Positions 36,360 through 49,300 of a stretch of DNA of 64,000 nucleotides are shown in pieces. The stretch comes from Opisthorchis felineus (Eukaryota > Platyhelminthes > Trematoda > Opisthorchiida > Opisthorchiidae): assembly GCA_004794785.1 (NCBI GenBank), contig SJOL01002263.1, positions 692,380 through 756,379 of the forward strand, in the 5' to 3' direction. The notes under the pieces are model-generated. The model made no database searches, had not been told where the DNA came from, and worked only from the letters and a program-made list of their open reading frames with translations. A program made the position numbers and the translations under genes. Numbering within the stretch: the stretch's first letter is position 1; each line of letters opens with the position of its first letter.

Positions 36360-36525
36360 CACCCTTTCGTGAAGATGCCTGAACCATTAAATCAGCGGGA
36401 GAAATACTGAGGCGAGTTGTCTGGTTAATGTTGACCAATCCGTCAAGCAGATATAGGCGATCTTGAATCAACAGGCCGGGACTATTCAAATCAAACCGAT
36501 GCAGAATGTGCGTGCCTTTTCCATC
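36360..36525 (-). CDS. LLTP exon, 55 codons
   Basis: The acceptor is TTCCTCGTTCAG and the donor GGTG|GTAAGC; phase is 0 in and 1 out. It joins the 40.0-kb exon in phase across a 3.5-kb intron. The peptide includes LLIQDRLYLLDGLVNIN, a beta/helix mixture as elsewhere in the protein. Confidence 0.75.
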
Positions 36526-39500
36526 CTGAACGAGGAAATGACGTCAAGAGAGCAAAAATTAGGTAATGTAGGCAATGTACTCCAAAGACGCTGACAGTAA
36601 GTCTGAATCCGGATTGCCGAAACAAATTTATCAAGTGACCCATATCAAAGTGCTCACAATTTTCAGAAATCTTGACAAAGGTTACTTCAGGAAATCTGAC
36701 CTAACAGGTCAGCTAAGAGCCTTTCTCCAAATTTAACACAACCTAAAAGCATGAAAATATTTTTCCTAAATAAATCCGCAGTCCATCATCCGTGCAGCGG
36801 GCCAACAATAATACGTCCGGAATGCACGGATTTTAATGGAAATATTCGATATTTTCGCGCACACGAGTCTTTTAGCATGCGAAAGCTTGTGAACTGTAGC
36901 TGAGTCCTTTTCGGAAAAGTGTGGTAACAATCGGTAGATTTATTGCTGGGCAACGTTTTGCCCTTGACACAAAAGCTTCGTCCGGCCAAGTGAAAAAGGT
37001 TACGAGGTTGATCGAGATTTAAGGCGGAAGGGGAACCAATCAGCTAAGTCAAGCTAAATCTCTGGTAGGTGTCGGCCGAGGGATTTTGTGTGTTAGGGTG
37101 AGTGACCAAGTGTTGGGCCGATGGGGAAACCTACATGTATTTGGGTCCAGCCCAGGGTCTAGTTCTTCTGGTTCGTTTCAAGTGATCCTCTTGGACGTCG
37201 TTTGGCCTTTCCGTTTGCACTTCCTGGACTGTATGACTCAATTTTAGCGGATTCGTTTCGCGAGTGAAGCAGTTAGACAGATTTTCTCTGTCATTGAGCA
37301 TACCGGAATGCCCTCATGGATAAATGTAACCATACCATTATATGTGCTATAAAATTATCGGCTTATTGTGGATTCTTTCATCGAAGTGTTTATATTCACC
37401 AGTTAAATATTAAACGACCGTAAGCAACCGGCAGCTAGCACTATGGAACGAAATGGATTTAAAATTTCAAACACATTCTGACCTACACTGCACGCAAGAG
37501 TCTTGTTTATCCGTCAGTTATCAACACAAACAAACTCGTGCACATGCTGGGTTGATTGATTTATCCAACTGGCAAGAATCAGCCTTTTGTTTACCAAATA
37601 GTGTCAGTGTAGGGAATTATGTGATCTGTAGGGCACTCTGAAGGTTACTCAATTCCCAAAGGCTGATGGCTGATTTTCTACAATCTAGTGACATTCGTAT
37701 ACGTCAGTCATAATCCTAATAGCCACAGAAATATTTGTGTAGGACTGAGTTTTCCAGATGCACGTGTTTAAGTGATTATATTTGACAACGTTTCGTCGCA
37801 TCAGCTGGTAGAAAATGAGAAAATCATTTTGACAGTTTGAACCTAGAGCAATAAACGAAATTTCAAGTGCGAATTTCAATCCTGCTTTTCTGCTTCACAT
37901 CATCCATGAGGCTGCCAACGTTTCTGAAGATTCAAAAACAATCTTTATGCTGGGCTTCAAAAACAATGACATTGGTGCCCCCACGCATCTGCCATTAGTT
38001 CACGACTTCAAGGTTTATTTCATCATGATATGGGAAGGTGCAGCACACCAAAGTCAATAGAACAGAAGTTATAGGCCACATGCAGTGATTTCATTCGATA
38101 AGTTCATCCTACATATTATGAGAATTTAAATGCTGAATCCATTTAGTATTTTAAACGAAATGCAATCCCAGGTACACTGGAGAAAGCTTATTTTCCATCG
38201 TTCCTGCCGTGGTAATACACTCACCATGGACCCTTCAAGGAATGCACTTATTACTGGCAGTAGAGGAATTCTCTGTAGAGGAAAATAGCGCAGGTTATCC
38301 AGAGGCAGATTGGTCCGGTTTCTTTGTACATGAACACAGTGTTATCTTTGGGGCAAACCTATCTTGTTACCAACAGTTACCTCTACCGCCGACCCAGTTG
38401 GAAACTGGCAACAGTGATTTTGGCATTTGTTACTCAAAACAAACTTTGGCAGGATGGTTGTGACGACGCGACTGAGCCATAAGTCGCGACACCAGGAAAT
38501 CTCGTCGGTGCTTTAAAGGTGAGTTGAAGTATGGATCTCTTATTGCGGACTAATCACAACGATGTCACTTCCCAGAGCATTATTGTAATACACATATAGA
38601 GGTGCATAGAAATGGCGAAATAAATAATAATACTAAATGATACTAATTAGTTGTAGTTCGTTGAGGGGTTTGTAATGTTTACATAAGTCTCGTTTTGACA
38701 CCTGTCCTGGTGTACTCATTCTGGCAAGCTTCCACCGAAAGAGGAGAAAATAACTGGACTCCAGTTTTTCTGCTTGTGTCTTGTTTTACCAATAAACCAC
38801 CGGCGGGCCTGACTTGTCGCGTCCGAGCAGGAAACGTGTTTGATGTTAAGCGGTGTGATTGGTTTATCCGACCTTCTGAAAGGCGACCCAGTAAGTATGC
38901 CGATTGTGTCCATCTCTTGACCCGCCTGTCGGGAATTCCCAGTCAGATAGCGCCGTGGAAGTATGAATAGGTTCGCATGTTCAGACGTGATAACTCAGAG
39001 GCGTCCAGCGTGCGCTAATGAAGTAGGGTGAAGAACTCGCCTCTCGTATCAGAAGTCTTCAGTTCAAATCTCGACATGGCCAAGGGTTTGCAATGCTGAT
39101 GGGCTATAATGAGCTCCCCCCTTTGGTTGTGCCGTGAACTGCTCAAACTAGAGTGATGTGAATGTGAAGTTATACATGCCTTGTTTGTGGTATACAGCCA
39201 TTCCAGAAAGATTTTAATGAAAACAAACTTTATCCTCTCGAAGGTTTACAAATCCCCTACGGGTTTGTCAGGACATACCGTTCCTTCTCTTCCAGAAACT
39301 GTCAACTCAGAAACACTTCGAAGGAAACCGGGTTTGTAATATGCATCGTCTCTGCTAGCAAACTCCATCCATAGCTGAGCGGAAAAAAACTTATTTTGCG
39401 GGTTATTGCTGGTGGTACCTTCTTTTTCCCTAGAGGTTTACATCTTTTTTCCGATAAAATTGAACTGTGTCAGATGAAATTTGACGATCGTGCGGATCGC

Positions 39501-40027
39501 CGCAACTTAACGAGCGTCAATAACAAGCAGTTTTTTCCATTGTGAAGGCGATCAGAAGTAGGAATATTTCAATGCAGACGGTTAGAAAACAGCACTTATC
39601 AACTAGTGTCTCATTCTGGATTAGTTCTGAGCAAATCTTCGAAGTGAGTATTTAATTAAAAGAAGGAACATTTCGAATGCCCTCATGCGTTGGTTTTCGT
39701 ATTATTCACGAGCTCTCAATTGTTCCTTTTCTACCCGAGTTTGTACTGTGTCTTTACTTCATACAGTATACTAAAAATTCCAATTCAGTGGCGCTGGATA
39801 ATTAACAAAATATTTTGCTTGAACTCCATACCGTTTAGATCTCAGGGGAGACGAACGAAGTAGTTTTACCTCAAAATCGACTAAAACATTCTATTCGGTT
39901 ACCAACCGATACAACTCAATTATTGCTCTCTCATACAAAGCGACAAAAAAAGTTTGTTTACCTAAAACTTGAAGTACTGGACACCTTATCCAAATACGCT
40001 TGAAACGGTCAAGCGAATAATACTTAC
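36526..40027. other. LLTP intron with a SINE-like remnant
   Basis: A 3.5-kb intron whose flanking phases match. It contains the tRNA-like repeat near 39.0 kb and otherwise only short frames. Confidence 0.65.
38995..39140 (+). repeat. tRNA-like SINE remnant
   Basis: The plus strand carries GAACTCGCCTCTCGTATCAG followed by a B-box-like AGTTCAAATCTC (39061-39072). Flatworm tRNA-derived SINEs commonly look like this. The A box is degenerate. Confidence 0.4.
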
Positions 40028-40162
40028 TGTAAACTCAATGAGCTTCCACAAGTCAATCGAGACGTTCCAGTTTCGAGTTTTCTGTGTAGTAACGTTGATT
40101 GCTAGGTGAAGATAAAACGACGAAGTTGTCACCTCGGGAGTGATTAAATCAAAAGTGATTCC
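40028..40162 (-). CDS. LLTP exon, 45 codons
   Basis: The acceptor is TTTTCCTGTAG and the donor TTTACA|GTAAGT; phase is 0 in and 0 out. The peptide reads GITFDLITPEVTTSS at its start and NVSIDLWKLIEFT at its end, alternating strand-like residues. A stop lies directly upstream in this frame, so the acceptor is fixed. Confidence 0.75.
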
Positions 40163-41252
40163 CTACAGGAAAAGTGCTGATAAAAGTCAATGATAAAAAT
40201 GACGGACTTATATAATTTTTCAATCCGATAATGATCTTGGTGTGTTCCTTCTGGCTGATTGTTGCTTCTGGTGTCCAGTCTCACGTAGAGTTGCTGTTCA
40301 ACAGCCAGCGTGATAATCAAATCCCTTGAATTTTACATGGATAAACTTAGGCGACGTAGTTGGCTCCACACTGATTTTAGAATTTATTCTGCATTCATTG
40401 TGCTGTTTTACCAAAGAAGCACTCGATTGGGGAACGCACAATCCAGCACCAGTTTTTGGGAACCAGTCAACAGATCAACCGCGCCAAGTTATTCATAAAC
40501 ATTCGACAGGGCCTGTCACTTAACTCAGCACGCATAGCAGTCAGACAGTCATATCCGTCTACGTGCGCACAAAGGCCGCTACCGGTCAACTCCACTGGTC
40601 GATAGTCAACCAAGATCAGACACTCAGATAAAGTTATGTGATTTCCATGTAAATCAAAATTGTTCTGAATATCCGTTCTACGCTCACACGCTTTTTGGTT
40701 ATCATACAATTATCAACTTACATACGTGTTTTATAAGCACTTATTCTAACTGCATTCAGCTGCGTTTAATGGAATTAGGTGTTTAATCCGATAAGTGCCA
40801 TCTAAACATATCTAAACTACCTTCAAAGAATACGCTTAAAGAATTAGGATTAATGTTGGAAATTCGGTGGTGGACTTTCAGCTAGTGTCTTTCCCAGAAA
40901 TGGAACTTTTCACTGAATTTCACGAATATGATTATATCTTCAGTGTAGCCTGTTGAGTTCGTCTTACGTTTTTGACACTAGCTGGGTAAACTTTCGGCAA
41001 AGTACAAACCTCGCCGGCCGGTTATGTGATGTGCAAGGCGTTGTATGTAAGGCCGCATGGCTTGCGAATAAGGCTCATGTAGCCGGTACATTAGAGCACA
41101 TGTTATCAAGAACAGTGGGAATGTTACGTTGTACATTGTGCACGAAGTTTGTTTGTCAGGACTAACTTTCTGTGCTCGTGATTTAAATAGACAAAACAAC
41201 AAAGTGAATTACTTGTGCAAAATACATGAGTAAGATTTCAAGAGAGACCCAC

Positions 41253-41321
41253 CGTTATCTCTGTTTAGCAGCATGCTGTATGCGTTTCGAACTAGCGATT
41301 GAACGGCAGTGATTGGGTTTC
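41253..41321 (-). CDS. LLTP small exon, 23 codons
   Basis: This short exon lies between acceptor ATACCTTTGAG and donor ATAACG|GTGGGT; phase is 1 in and 1 out. It takes the phase-1 donor of the 42.1-kb exon exactly and encodes NPITAVQSLVRNAYSM, a helical segment. It does not connect in phase to the 40.1-kb exon, so another small exon (phase 1 in, 0 out) is expected in between. Confidence 0.6.
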
Positions 41322-42088
41322 CTCAAAGGTATCATGAAATGGTGCGCCCAACTTGTGTGTCAAACACAAACTTGTTATTACGATTTACAAGAGTTAAAGG
41401 ATGACTTTTTGTGGCTATATAAACCATTGTTGGTTAGGTGAAGTGACAGAGAACTGGTGCTCTATTTTAGTGAGATTTCATATCGCACGTCCCTAGGTGA
41501 CGAACAACAATATTTAAGTAAGGAGTGCTATTCAATTTTGTTCCAAAATTGCTTTGCGCGTTTGTTTTACCGCCTTGGTAACCTTACCGACAGAGTTAAA
41601 TGAAGCATTTTGCCTTATTGGAGTACTGATATTAAAAATGTCCCCAGTTGGACAAATTCCAAAATATCGTCTACACCACAGAAAGCAGCGGGTATTGGTC
41701 CATACTAAGTGAGATATGAGCTACAGTTGACTTTGTCAGCACAGCGGAATGAAATGCCCTGCGGCCAAAGGAGGCGCTGGAGCACCCCAAAAAACAACGG
41801 AACTTTCCCGATTTATTAGATAGTTGGATTGTTTCGGCTTTTTGCAACAATATCCATCACATTTTTTCAGCAAGTACTAAATAGCATTAAGCGTTGAGCA
41901 AAAACGGCACACTTCTGGAAATCTTCTTTTTAATGGATGGATTTGCTCTACTTGCTTGCTTGCTTTATGGTTCGGGTAAGAATAATATTGCTTATGCATC
42001 GGATTAGTCTGGAAAACTAACAAATTACCTAATTTAGGGATATAAGTTGCTTCATCTGTATACTCTTGGATAAGCTGTATCTACCCAC

Positions 42089-42311
42089 CTGATTGCAAAC
42101 GCTGTGCCTCCATCAGACTTTGCCCAGTTATCAGCATTTTCTTATTGCCAATGTTCAAACGCAATTCAGAACGGAATGTATTCTCCGTCAACCTGAGCAA
42201 CTTCAGGAGTAGATGGTCCCAGTTTATGTTTCCATTGTCACTTGTGGACCTGAGCCAAACGGTAAAATTGTCGGCAGTCCGACTGCAGTTGAAGACCAGT
42301 CCAATTGTTCC
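42089..42311 (-). CDS. LLTP exon, 74 codons
   Basis: The acceptor is TCTTCTTCAG and the donor TCAG|GTGGGT; phase is 0 in and 1 out. The peptide starts GTIGLVFNCSRTADNF and has alternating beta-like strands followed by a charged helical stretch (LLLKLLRLTENTFR). The other two frames hit stops within the exon. It joins the 45.3-kb exon in phase. Confidence 0.75.
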
Positions 42312-45300
42312 CTGAAGAAGATAAAGGATTGGTTGGACACTCCCTTATTACGTAAAGCAAGATAATTTGCACAATTTTTTGCACAAATTTTGAATCTGTT
42401 CTTCAGGTATAACCACATTGTATATCGGTCGTACATAAGGGGATGCTTGATTATGTATGAAAAATAAGTGAACCCGAACGGACGAAAATGAGGTGAGATC
42501 CAGTTAGAATTCTGTCCAAATACCAGTGAATTTAATTCCAACGTTGGATTCTTTAGCTTGTTGCGCTTAGTTTAAGCTTACTTGCTAAAAATGCGTTAGC
42601 GCCAATTTTTTTGCAGTTATTGGCACTTCGGCACCTCGGTACGTTTAGTAGAAATTATAAACCTATATCAGTAAAGCGTGAATAGCTTTTCTTTCCAGAG
42701 GACAGTATAATTTCTGAGTACCCTTGACGGTAAGATGCGTTTTCGTGTTGAATTATCCATCTTCTTCGTGGGGTGCTTGTTTAATAGGACCAAAACTGGA
42801 CGTCGGCACAACTACCTGGAAGAGACAAACGGAAAACAAATCCTGATCTCTTAGACGCAGAGCTTTATTGACTAATTTGAAAATGTGACACGCTCGCTTC
42901 ATTGTTTATAATAAGCTTGAAGCTACGCACGTTTGGATGTGGAGCCCGCGTTATAGAACTGTTTCGTTGTCATTGTTCAGTCGGATACAGTCACGCTCTG
43001 CCCGGTCCGAAAGCCTAGTGTTGTGGTTCCTGCTCTTGTTTACTGAAAGATGAACTGAAAGTATCAACGAACATCAAGAATTTAGACTGGCTGTGCTGCC
43101 ATGTTTGGGGAGGTAGGTCCTTTGGAGGTCTAATTTGTGTAAGTAAGTTGATTAGTCAGAAAGACGCTTCTAACTCGGCCTTTGCGAGTGGTGGCCAAAT
43201 TTAGCCTGGGTGTCAGTCACTGCTGAGTTAGCTTCAACAACCGGTTTAAATCAGACAAACCTGGATAACAGGGACTTAGCAAGCAGTGTGCCACAAACCA
43301 AGATAAAATAACTTGATGTGAACCACTTTTTGAACCCCACACTCAAAATCAGTCTCTATAATGAATTAGACTCGTGTTATTTGTCGGCGAATACCTTTCG
43401 TGAGTTGCGTAAATGAGGAATTGACGTACTTGAAAAGCCGATTTTCTCATCAAAGGATCGACGGCACTGTGATCGGACTTTGAAGATAAAGAATTGAAAT
43501 ATACCCATAATACTCCAATGCACCTTGGACCTGCACATTCCTAGTTCCTAAAACACGTACCCGATCTGTGTCATACCCGAGAGTCTGCGGTGAAAATACA
43601 TACCCGCCATCATCTATAATGCCTTGCGAATCCTCAGACAGATAGCGACCGTTTTGGCCCGTGGTCCTTTGTAGTATGTTCTGATATGGTTTTGCGGAAA
43701 GACTGGGTTTTATAAAACACCTCCGGAGTTATAGCGGAGCTCATTTGTGTTTGCGATAACGCGCGAAGATATCAGCCAATGGCGGCTGCTGAGGCCAAAC
43801 CCTTTACCTCAGCTAATACTAAAATTAGACCAGGCAAAATTTCTAATAGCTCGCTATTTGTTGGGGATCATTAGACGGAATCACTTCTCCGGGTTAACAC
43901 CAAGCTGGGTTATGTGGTGCAAAACAGTCATTTGCAAAGCAATTCAGTTGTGTCCTAGATAACAGCCTGTTCAACTTCGCAAGTGCAGTTTGATGGCTCG
44001 CGGAAATTCCGTTACTAATATCACCTGTTGAATCCTAAGAAGGGTAAAGCCGTTAGCAAGCTTCGGACATGTTTTCATCAACCGTTAATTTGGCACGATT
44101 TGAATAAAAATACTTTGATATTTTGTTTGTGATTCCAGACGGGACAAGGCTGGACGTTTCTGAAGCACGTACCGTTGAAGTACTTGGACAATATATCAGT
44201 TTGAGTCACCATTAAATGATAATCAGCAATAATTCCTTATTCACAATGTTTTATTTTGTGCGAAATTAATTTGGTAAGAGCTGGTGGGTTAGTCAGTTTA
44301 GGGTAAGCTTTCACCTCCAGATTTTCAGTGGTAGGGGTAAACGTTCTAGAAGAGTTAAAATTGGATGAAATATTGGAAAATTTGATGGATCATTCATTGT
44401 ATTGGATGATGAATGTCAAAGCCGTATGCCTGTGAAGCCATGAGAAAACAGTGTATTAAAAGGAATACAGCTCCGGTGAATCACCATCAAACCAAATATC
44501 TGTAACACGCAGCTAGTTCCTACTCTGGAAGTTGTCATTTAAAACCTCCGACCTAGTTTATGTGACCGACAGCAGCTATCGATCAGTCCGAGGAATGCAC
44601 ACGAAACTTTTCAGAACCGATCGCTGAATTTTGTGTTTTGCCCACCATTAAACAAGAATGCCCTACACCGTTTGTCACGTTGGTTAAATGTACTTGTACT
44701 AGATTGTTGAACCACATTTGCACGCCACCTTCCTACTGAGTGGTACGTTTTCTTCTGGTAAAACGCAGGCATTATTATTTAGTACTGTTGACGTATTAAG
44801 TATAAAACAAAGCTGATCACGAAATCTGATGCTATGTGAAAAGGAATGTGTGAAGGTTTGTAATTGGACGCGCCTATTTAATAACGCAAAACTCTTCGCC
44901 AGTGAAGCATCTTGTACTTAGATACCGTTTGCTATTCACACAGTATGGTTTATTGCCCAGTCCTTCAGAGACGCTCTTGGGGAATTCGAAGTAATAAAAG
45001 CATGTACAGATTATACACTAGCTGCTCACATTCTTGCCTGGGTCAAGACTCATTGGAGGGATTTTTTATTACGGTTCACGTGGCCCAATTGGCGTTCAGG
45101 TAACGAGAATGCAGAAACAGGTTACATTAATCGCGACAACCGGTGGACACGGACGTAAATATGATTAAAAATGTATAATTTAGATAACATGGCGACTTTC
45201 ACACCTGTGTCTTGGATTTTATCTGCTAAACTGTGCTACTATCCGTTGCTTCATTTGCCTCTCCGGGTATTATGTATAGTCCGTCAGAAGCTCTTAGCCT

Positions 45301-45319
45301 ATTGCTGTACACTTATCAC
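42312..45319. other. LLTP intron, nothing recognisable
   Basis: A 3.0-kb intron with matching flanking phases; no motif or repeat is seen. Confidence 0.65.
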
Positions 45320-45439
45320 CTTCTTTAAGGTACGATGATTTGCGCTACTCAAAATTGCTTGAGTTACATAAGGAAACTCAGCACCGGGCGCAACGCAATC
45401 ACCATCTCTTATGTAGTTTCGCAAACTGACTGTAAGATT
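45320..45439 (-). CDS. LLTP exon, 40 codons
   Basis: The sequence between acceptor AAACAGAG and donor AAG|GTGATAAG is open in the only frame that fits the phase-0 exon before it and the phase-0 exon after it. The peptide begins NLTVSLRNYIRDGD and ends NHRTLKK. The acceptor is a tandem AG-AG; using the first AG would put TAA in frame, so the second is chosen. The donor is weaker than its neighbours. Confidence 0.6.
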
Positions 45440-46350
45440 CTCTGTTTTGAGACAAAGATACCGAACAGGTAACGAGGCTCTTGCAGAAGGGCTTCCATTG
45501 CTCATATTACAACTAAGAAATTCGAATTATTCTATCCTGTCCAACTCGGCTGCCACTGTCTTTTTAATGTTTTGAGATTTGTGTAAAATTTTATCAAATT
45601 TACCTTACGAAATTTCTGGTGGACGTATAATGGGCTTTTCATATGTAGTAAAGACTCCATTTGATAACCTGAGTAGTGGTTTAACGGGGGAAGGAGGGAA
45701 TTAGTCGGGCCGAAATTTCTACGCAGGCGATAGGAATAGGTGGATTATTGAAGGATGTCCTCTGAGTTGGCATTTGTTCACACTGATAGTTTTAGGCATT
45801 TATCTTTGCAAGGACTTGTAAGAATCAAGCAAAATGTCACCCACAACTTTATTATGCTCAATTTATACAGTTTTCTTGTATCATGATGTCATTTAATTCC
45901 TTTTGCAGCATGCCTAACGATTCTACAGATATCTACGGTACGTCACCCAAGAGATTTGTTTTATGCTGTAAGCACCAGAGCAGGTCACGTCTTCTGAAAA
46001 TTGTGTCGGAAAGTGATTTGCTCTGATGCTTCATCAGCCAGCTTCTTTTAAGCTAAACGTTGGGAAAAACGATAACAAACCTTGGCCTTTTAAATTCAGA
46101 AATATGCTCCACTAAAACCACTTAAGCATGACCTCAGAAATAATATTATGGTTTAGTTAGGGTTGCCGGACCTGATATGCAAATCTTTTCCACGCTCACT
46201 GACAGCGATTTTCATCTCATACTGAATTATGACGTATACTGAGACTGATGGTTTAAAAAGTTTTATCCATTCTACCCGGATAATCCGTTACCGTGAAGAT
46301 ATTTGATGTCTTCTAATGGCATAACTCACAGTAGCACTAAAAGAACTTAC

Positions 46351-49300
46351 CTTCTTGAGAAGTTCGGATTTGAATTCAATGTTGTAGAGCCAGCTGTCAG
46401 TGTGTGGAGCAACCCGCTCCTCAACATAACGTAACTGCATTGATGTGTTCGCGAATCTGCGCCCAATGCCCAAAGCAGCTTCTCGCGGAATGCTTCGTAT
46501 GTTCCATAATGTAGTTTGGTTGGTATCCAGCGAATTGAGCACTTTTTGGGTAATGACAATGTCCCTCAAAGGTGTCAGTAAACTCCATTCAAAAAATGAA
46601 CGCCTCGCCGTCAGTGTCATTCCAAATCTCCACGTCTCAGTAAATGTAGAAATAAGCTGATACGTTTCAAAGCGTGGTTCAGCGGCGGTGTATATGTGAA
46701 CGGATTTTGGTCCGTAAGCTAGAGCTGCGCCGCAGTCACAAGTAGCGTTTTCCCGGGATGCACAACGGACAGACGCGTTTAAATATTCTGACAACAGTCC
46801 AGTTCCTTGTTCTGCTTTGGATATTTGCCATTCATACAGACTGTCGGACAGGTGAAACTGAATGACCATCGGTATAAAATACAAATTATTCAGGGTCATA
46901 AGCACGGCGTCTGAGGCGGATTTCTCCATCATAAGACGAAAGTGAGCGTTGTGAGTCACGTCGTATCCGGTTTCCACGAAAACCCTGAAGAGATTCACAG
47001 CGTCGGTTTGTATGTGAAATTTCCTCTCAAGTCTTAAAAGTAGATGCAGAGGTGGGATTTCTACGAAAGTAGAATTAACAGATATGGCAATTTCTTTCAA
47101 CAGACTGTCCTCGTCCACCGCCCGCAGTCTGTTATCTTTCAATGATACGAGACCTCTTAGTTCCTTCTCACCTGAGCTACGAAACTCAACCAACCCGAAG
47201 CCATCGCTCGCATATAAGGATACGTTCAACAACGTTTCAAATACTTGTAGAACTATATGCATGGGTATTTTCTCGCAAACAACTCTGTCAAACTGAAGGA
47301 GGTTTGTTTCAAGCTTCAACCACACTTTGCTATTTGCTTTGGATTCCTCATCTTGTAATAGCACCAGGAACCGCTCGGGTGCGATTATCATTTCCGCAGT
47401 CAACTTAGTCCCGTTAAGTGTTAGTTCTTTGTACGTTAGAGCCAACTGCATGATCAAGTGCAGTTTTTCTTCGTTGTAGACAGAGCTCAAGTTAAACTGG
47501 AACCCATGTTCTCCAAGGTTGTCTTGAATATGGAAGGCTGACTCGTGCCTGGTTTCATCGATCTGACTATCCAACCGTAATCGGTAAGTAGTAGGTTCAA
47601 GGTCCATTATGGATGAGACGCGCACTGACAGTTCTCCAATGACTTTGAACGAGTGCAGTCCAATGCTACATGAAACAGTCGAACTGTAGTTTCGCAGATC
47701 GACTTGGATCTGCTGATCCGCCTCAATCAAGTTGGGCCTGTCGGCGTTGGCTGCACCATATTTGAATACTCCACGCAATGGATGAGTATGTTCCATTCCA
47801 GTTAGACTCAGTGGTGAAACGTCCTTGAAATTATGTGGCATAGAGTGAGTGGTTAATACAGGAACAGCTTTCAGTGTCCCTTCAATTCGAGGTATCAAAG
47901 GATTCAATTCAATAATGCTTTTTACAGCAAAACTGCCAGGAATCTTGGCTTGGGATGCTTTGTTTCCTTGTAAAACAATGGTCACATTTTTCACGTGAAC
48001 ATTCAATGGCATGCAGTGAAGTACGAATTCAAACTGTTGATCCGGAACAAAAACAAGTTTGTGGTCAAAGAAGGTTTTACCTCCGAATGCAATCAGCTCT
48101 GTTGCTCTTAGTTTGGCCAAATTTTTATTGTTGATAATACGCTGAAAATCCTGCCGAATTAGGAGATTATGCAACAGTAGATGAGGTGCATCTATTTGGA
48201 CCAGATGACTATTAGACTGCCCATTTATTGTATGAGACGCATTTGTTTGAAGTCGGAAAGATATCATTTTGAATGGTATGTTCACTTCCATCAATATCAA
48301 ACCACTTCTATTTTGAAACTTCTGTGTCTTGAAACGAGCAAGTATATCTTTCGCTCCCATTTTTGCATGTGCGAAATAATCGTTTGAAGTCAAATTGATA
48401 AAATGACTCAAGTTCAGGGCTGTATAATTATCCCAGTCAACCGTAACATCCGAATACCGACTGCTAACAGTTTCGCTTCGCTGGTACTCTACAGCACCTT
48501 TCCTCAACCAGCGCACATTAGACTCCCATTCAAGCCTTAATTGTGGAAGACTGACGGCGCAAGCGTCACTTAATTTCATCCAAAGACTTTTTTTAGCATA
48601 GTGTCTCACAGAATTCGGTAGTTTTACATCTATGTATGTGTCCGCTTCAAGAGTCGTTTGGTTCCGGTTCGTCACTGTCTCTCGAAGTTCCACAGTTAAC
48701 TCCAAACGTGGAATGTTTATTCGGGCGCTACCGTCCACTTTCATCCAACCATCCTCCTGTATCAAAACCAAACGTGAATGCAGCTCCTCTCTCTTATTGA
48801 GATACACGAAAACCCACACATCCATTCGGTCTTTGAGAAACGCATATCCACCGAATACCTGATTACTGGTAACTGTACCTGGACGTCCAAAGTTCAGCCG
48901 CCCTTCTAACATATTTCCTGTAGTGCTGATAAGGAGGAGTGCAGACCCTTCAAAAGCCCTTGTACCTCTCCCTTCAAAAAGCCTATATCCCAAAATGCTT
49001 CGAATCGAAAGTGTTTTGTTTGATAATTTGGCTTGATGAGTTTCAAAAATATAGTTAGACATAAGTGTGACCATCTCATAACCGGTCCAGTATCCAAGAT
49101 GTTGTGAATTGATTACGGATTCAATTGTTCCCGATTCGAAGTTGTTTTCAGGTGTGAAGCTGAAGTGCATACGTAATGGGGTTCCTGGACCTACTCCTGA
49201 ACGCGGAGTAAACTCCCCGTGCAGTCCGGCAGCATAACGTTCGGGCGAAAATTCCACATCATAATTGTAATTGGCATACCAGCCAGTAAATCTGCCGAAG

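Noticed and set aside
40467..40709. Minus-strand 80-codon frame at the place of the missing exon
   Set aside because: No acceptor and donor pair gives the required phase 1 in and 0 out.
41000..41200. Open frames on both strands around 41.0-41.2 kb
   Set aside because: Overlapping frames on both strands, no splice sites in usable phase and no motif.
45440..45505. Extension of the 45.3-kb exon to the right (SPSARASLPVRYLCL)
   Set aside because: Acceptors for the longer form give phase 2 in, which does not fit the phase-0 end of the giant exon.
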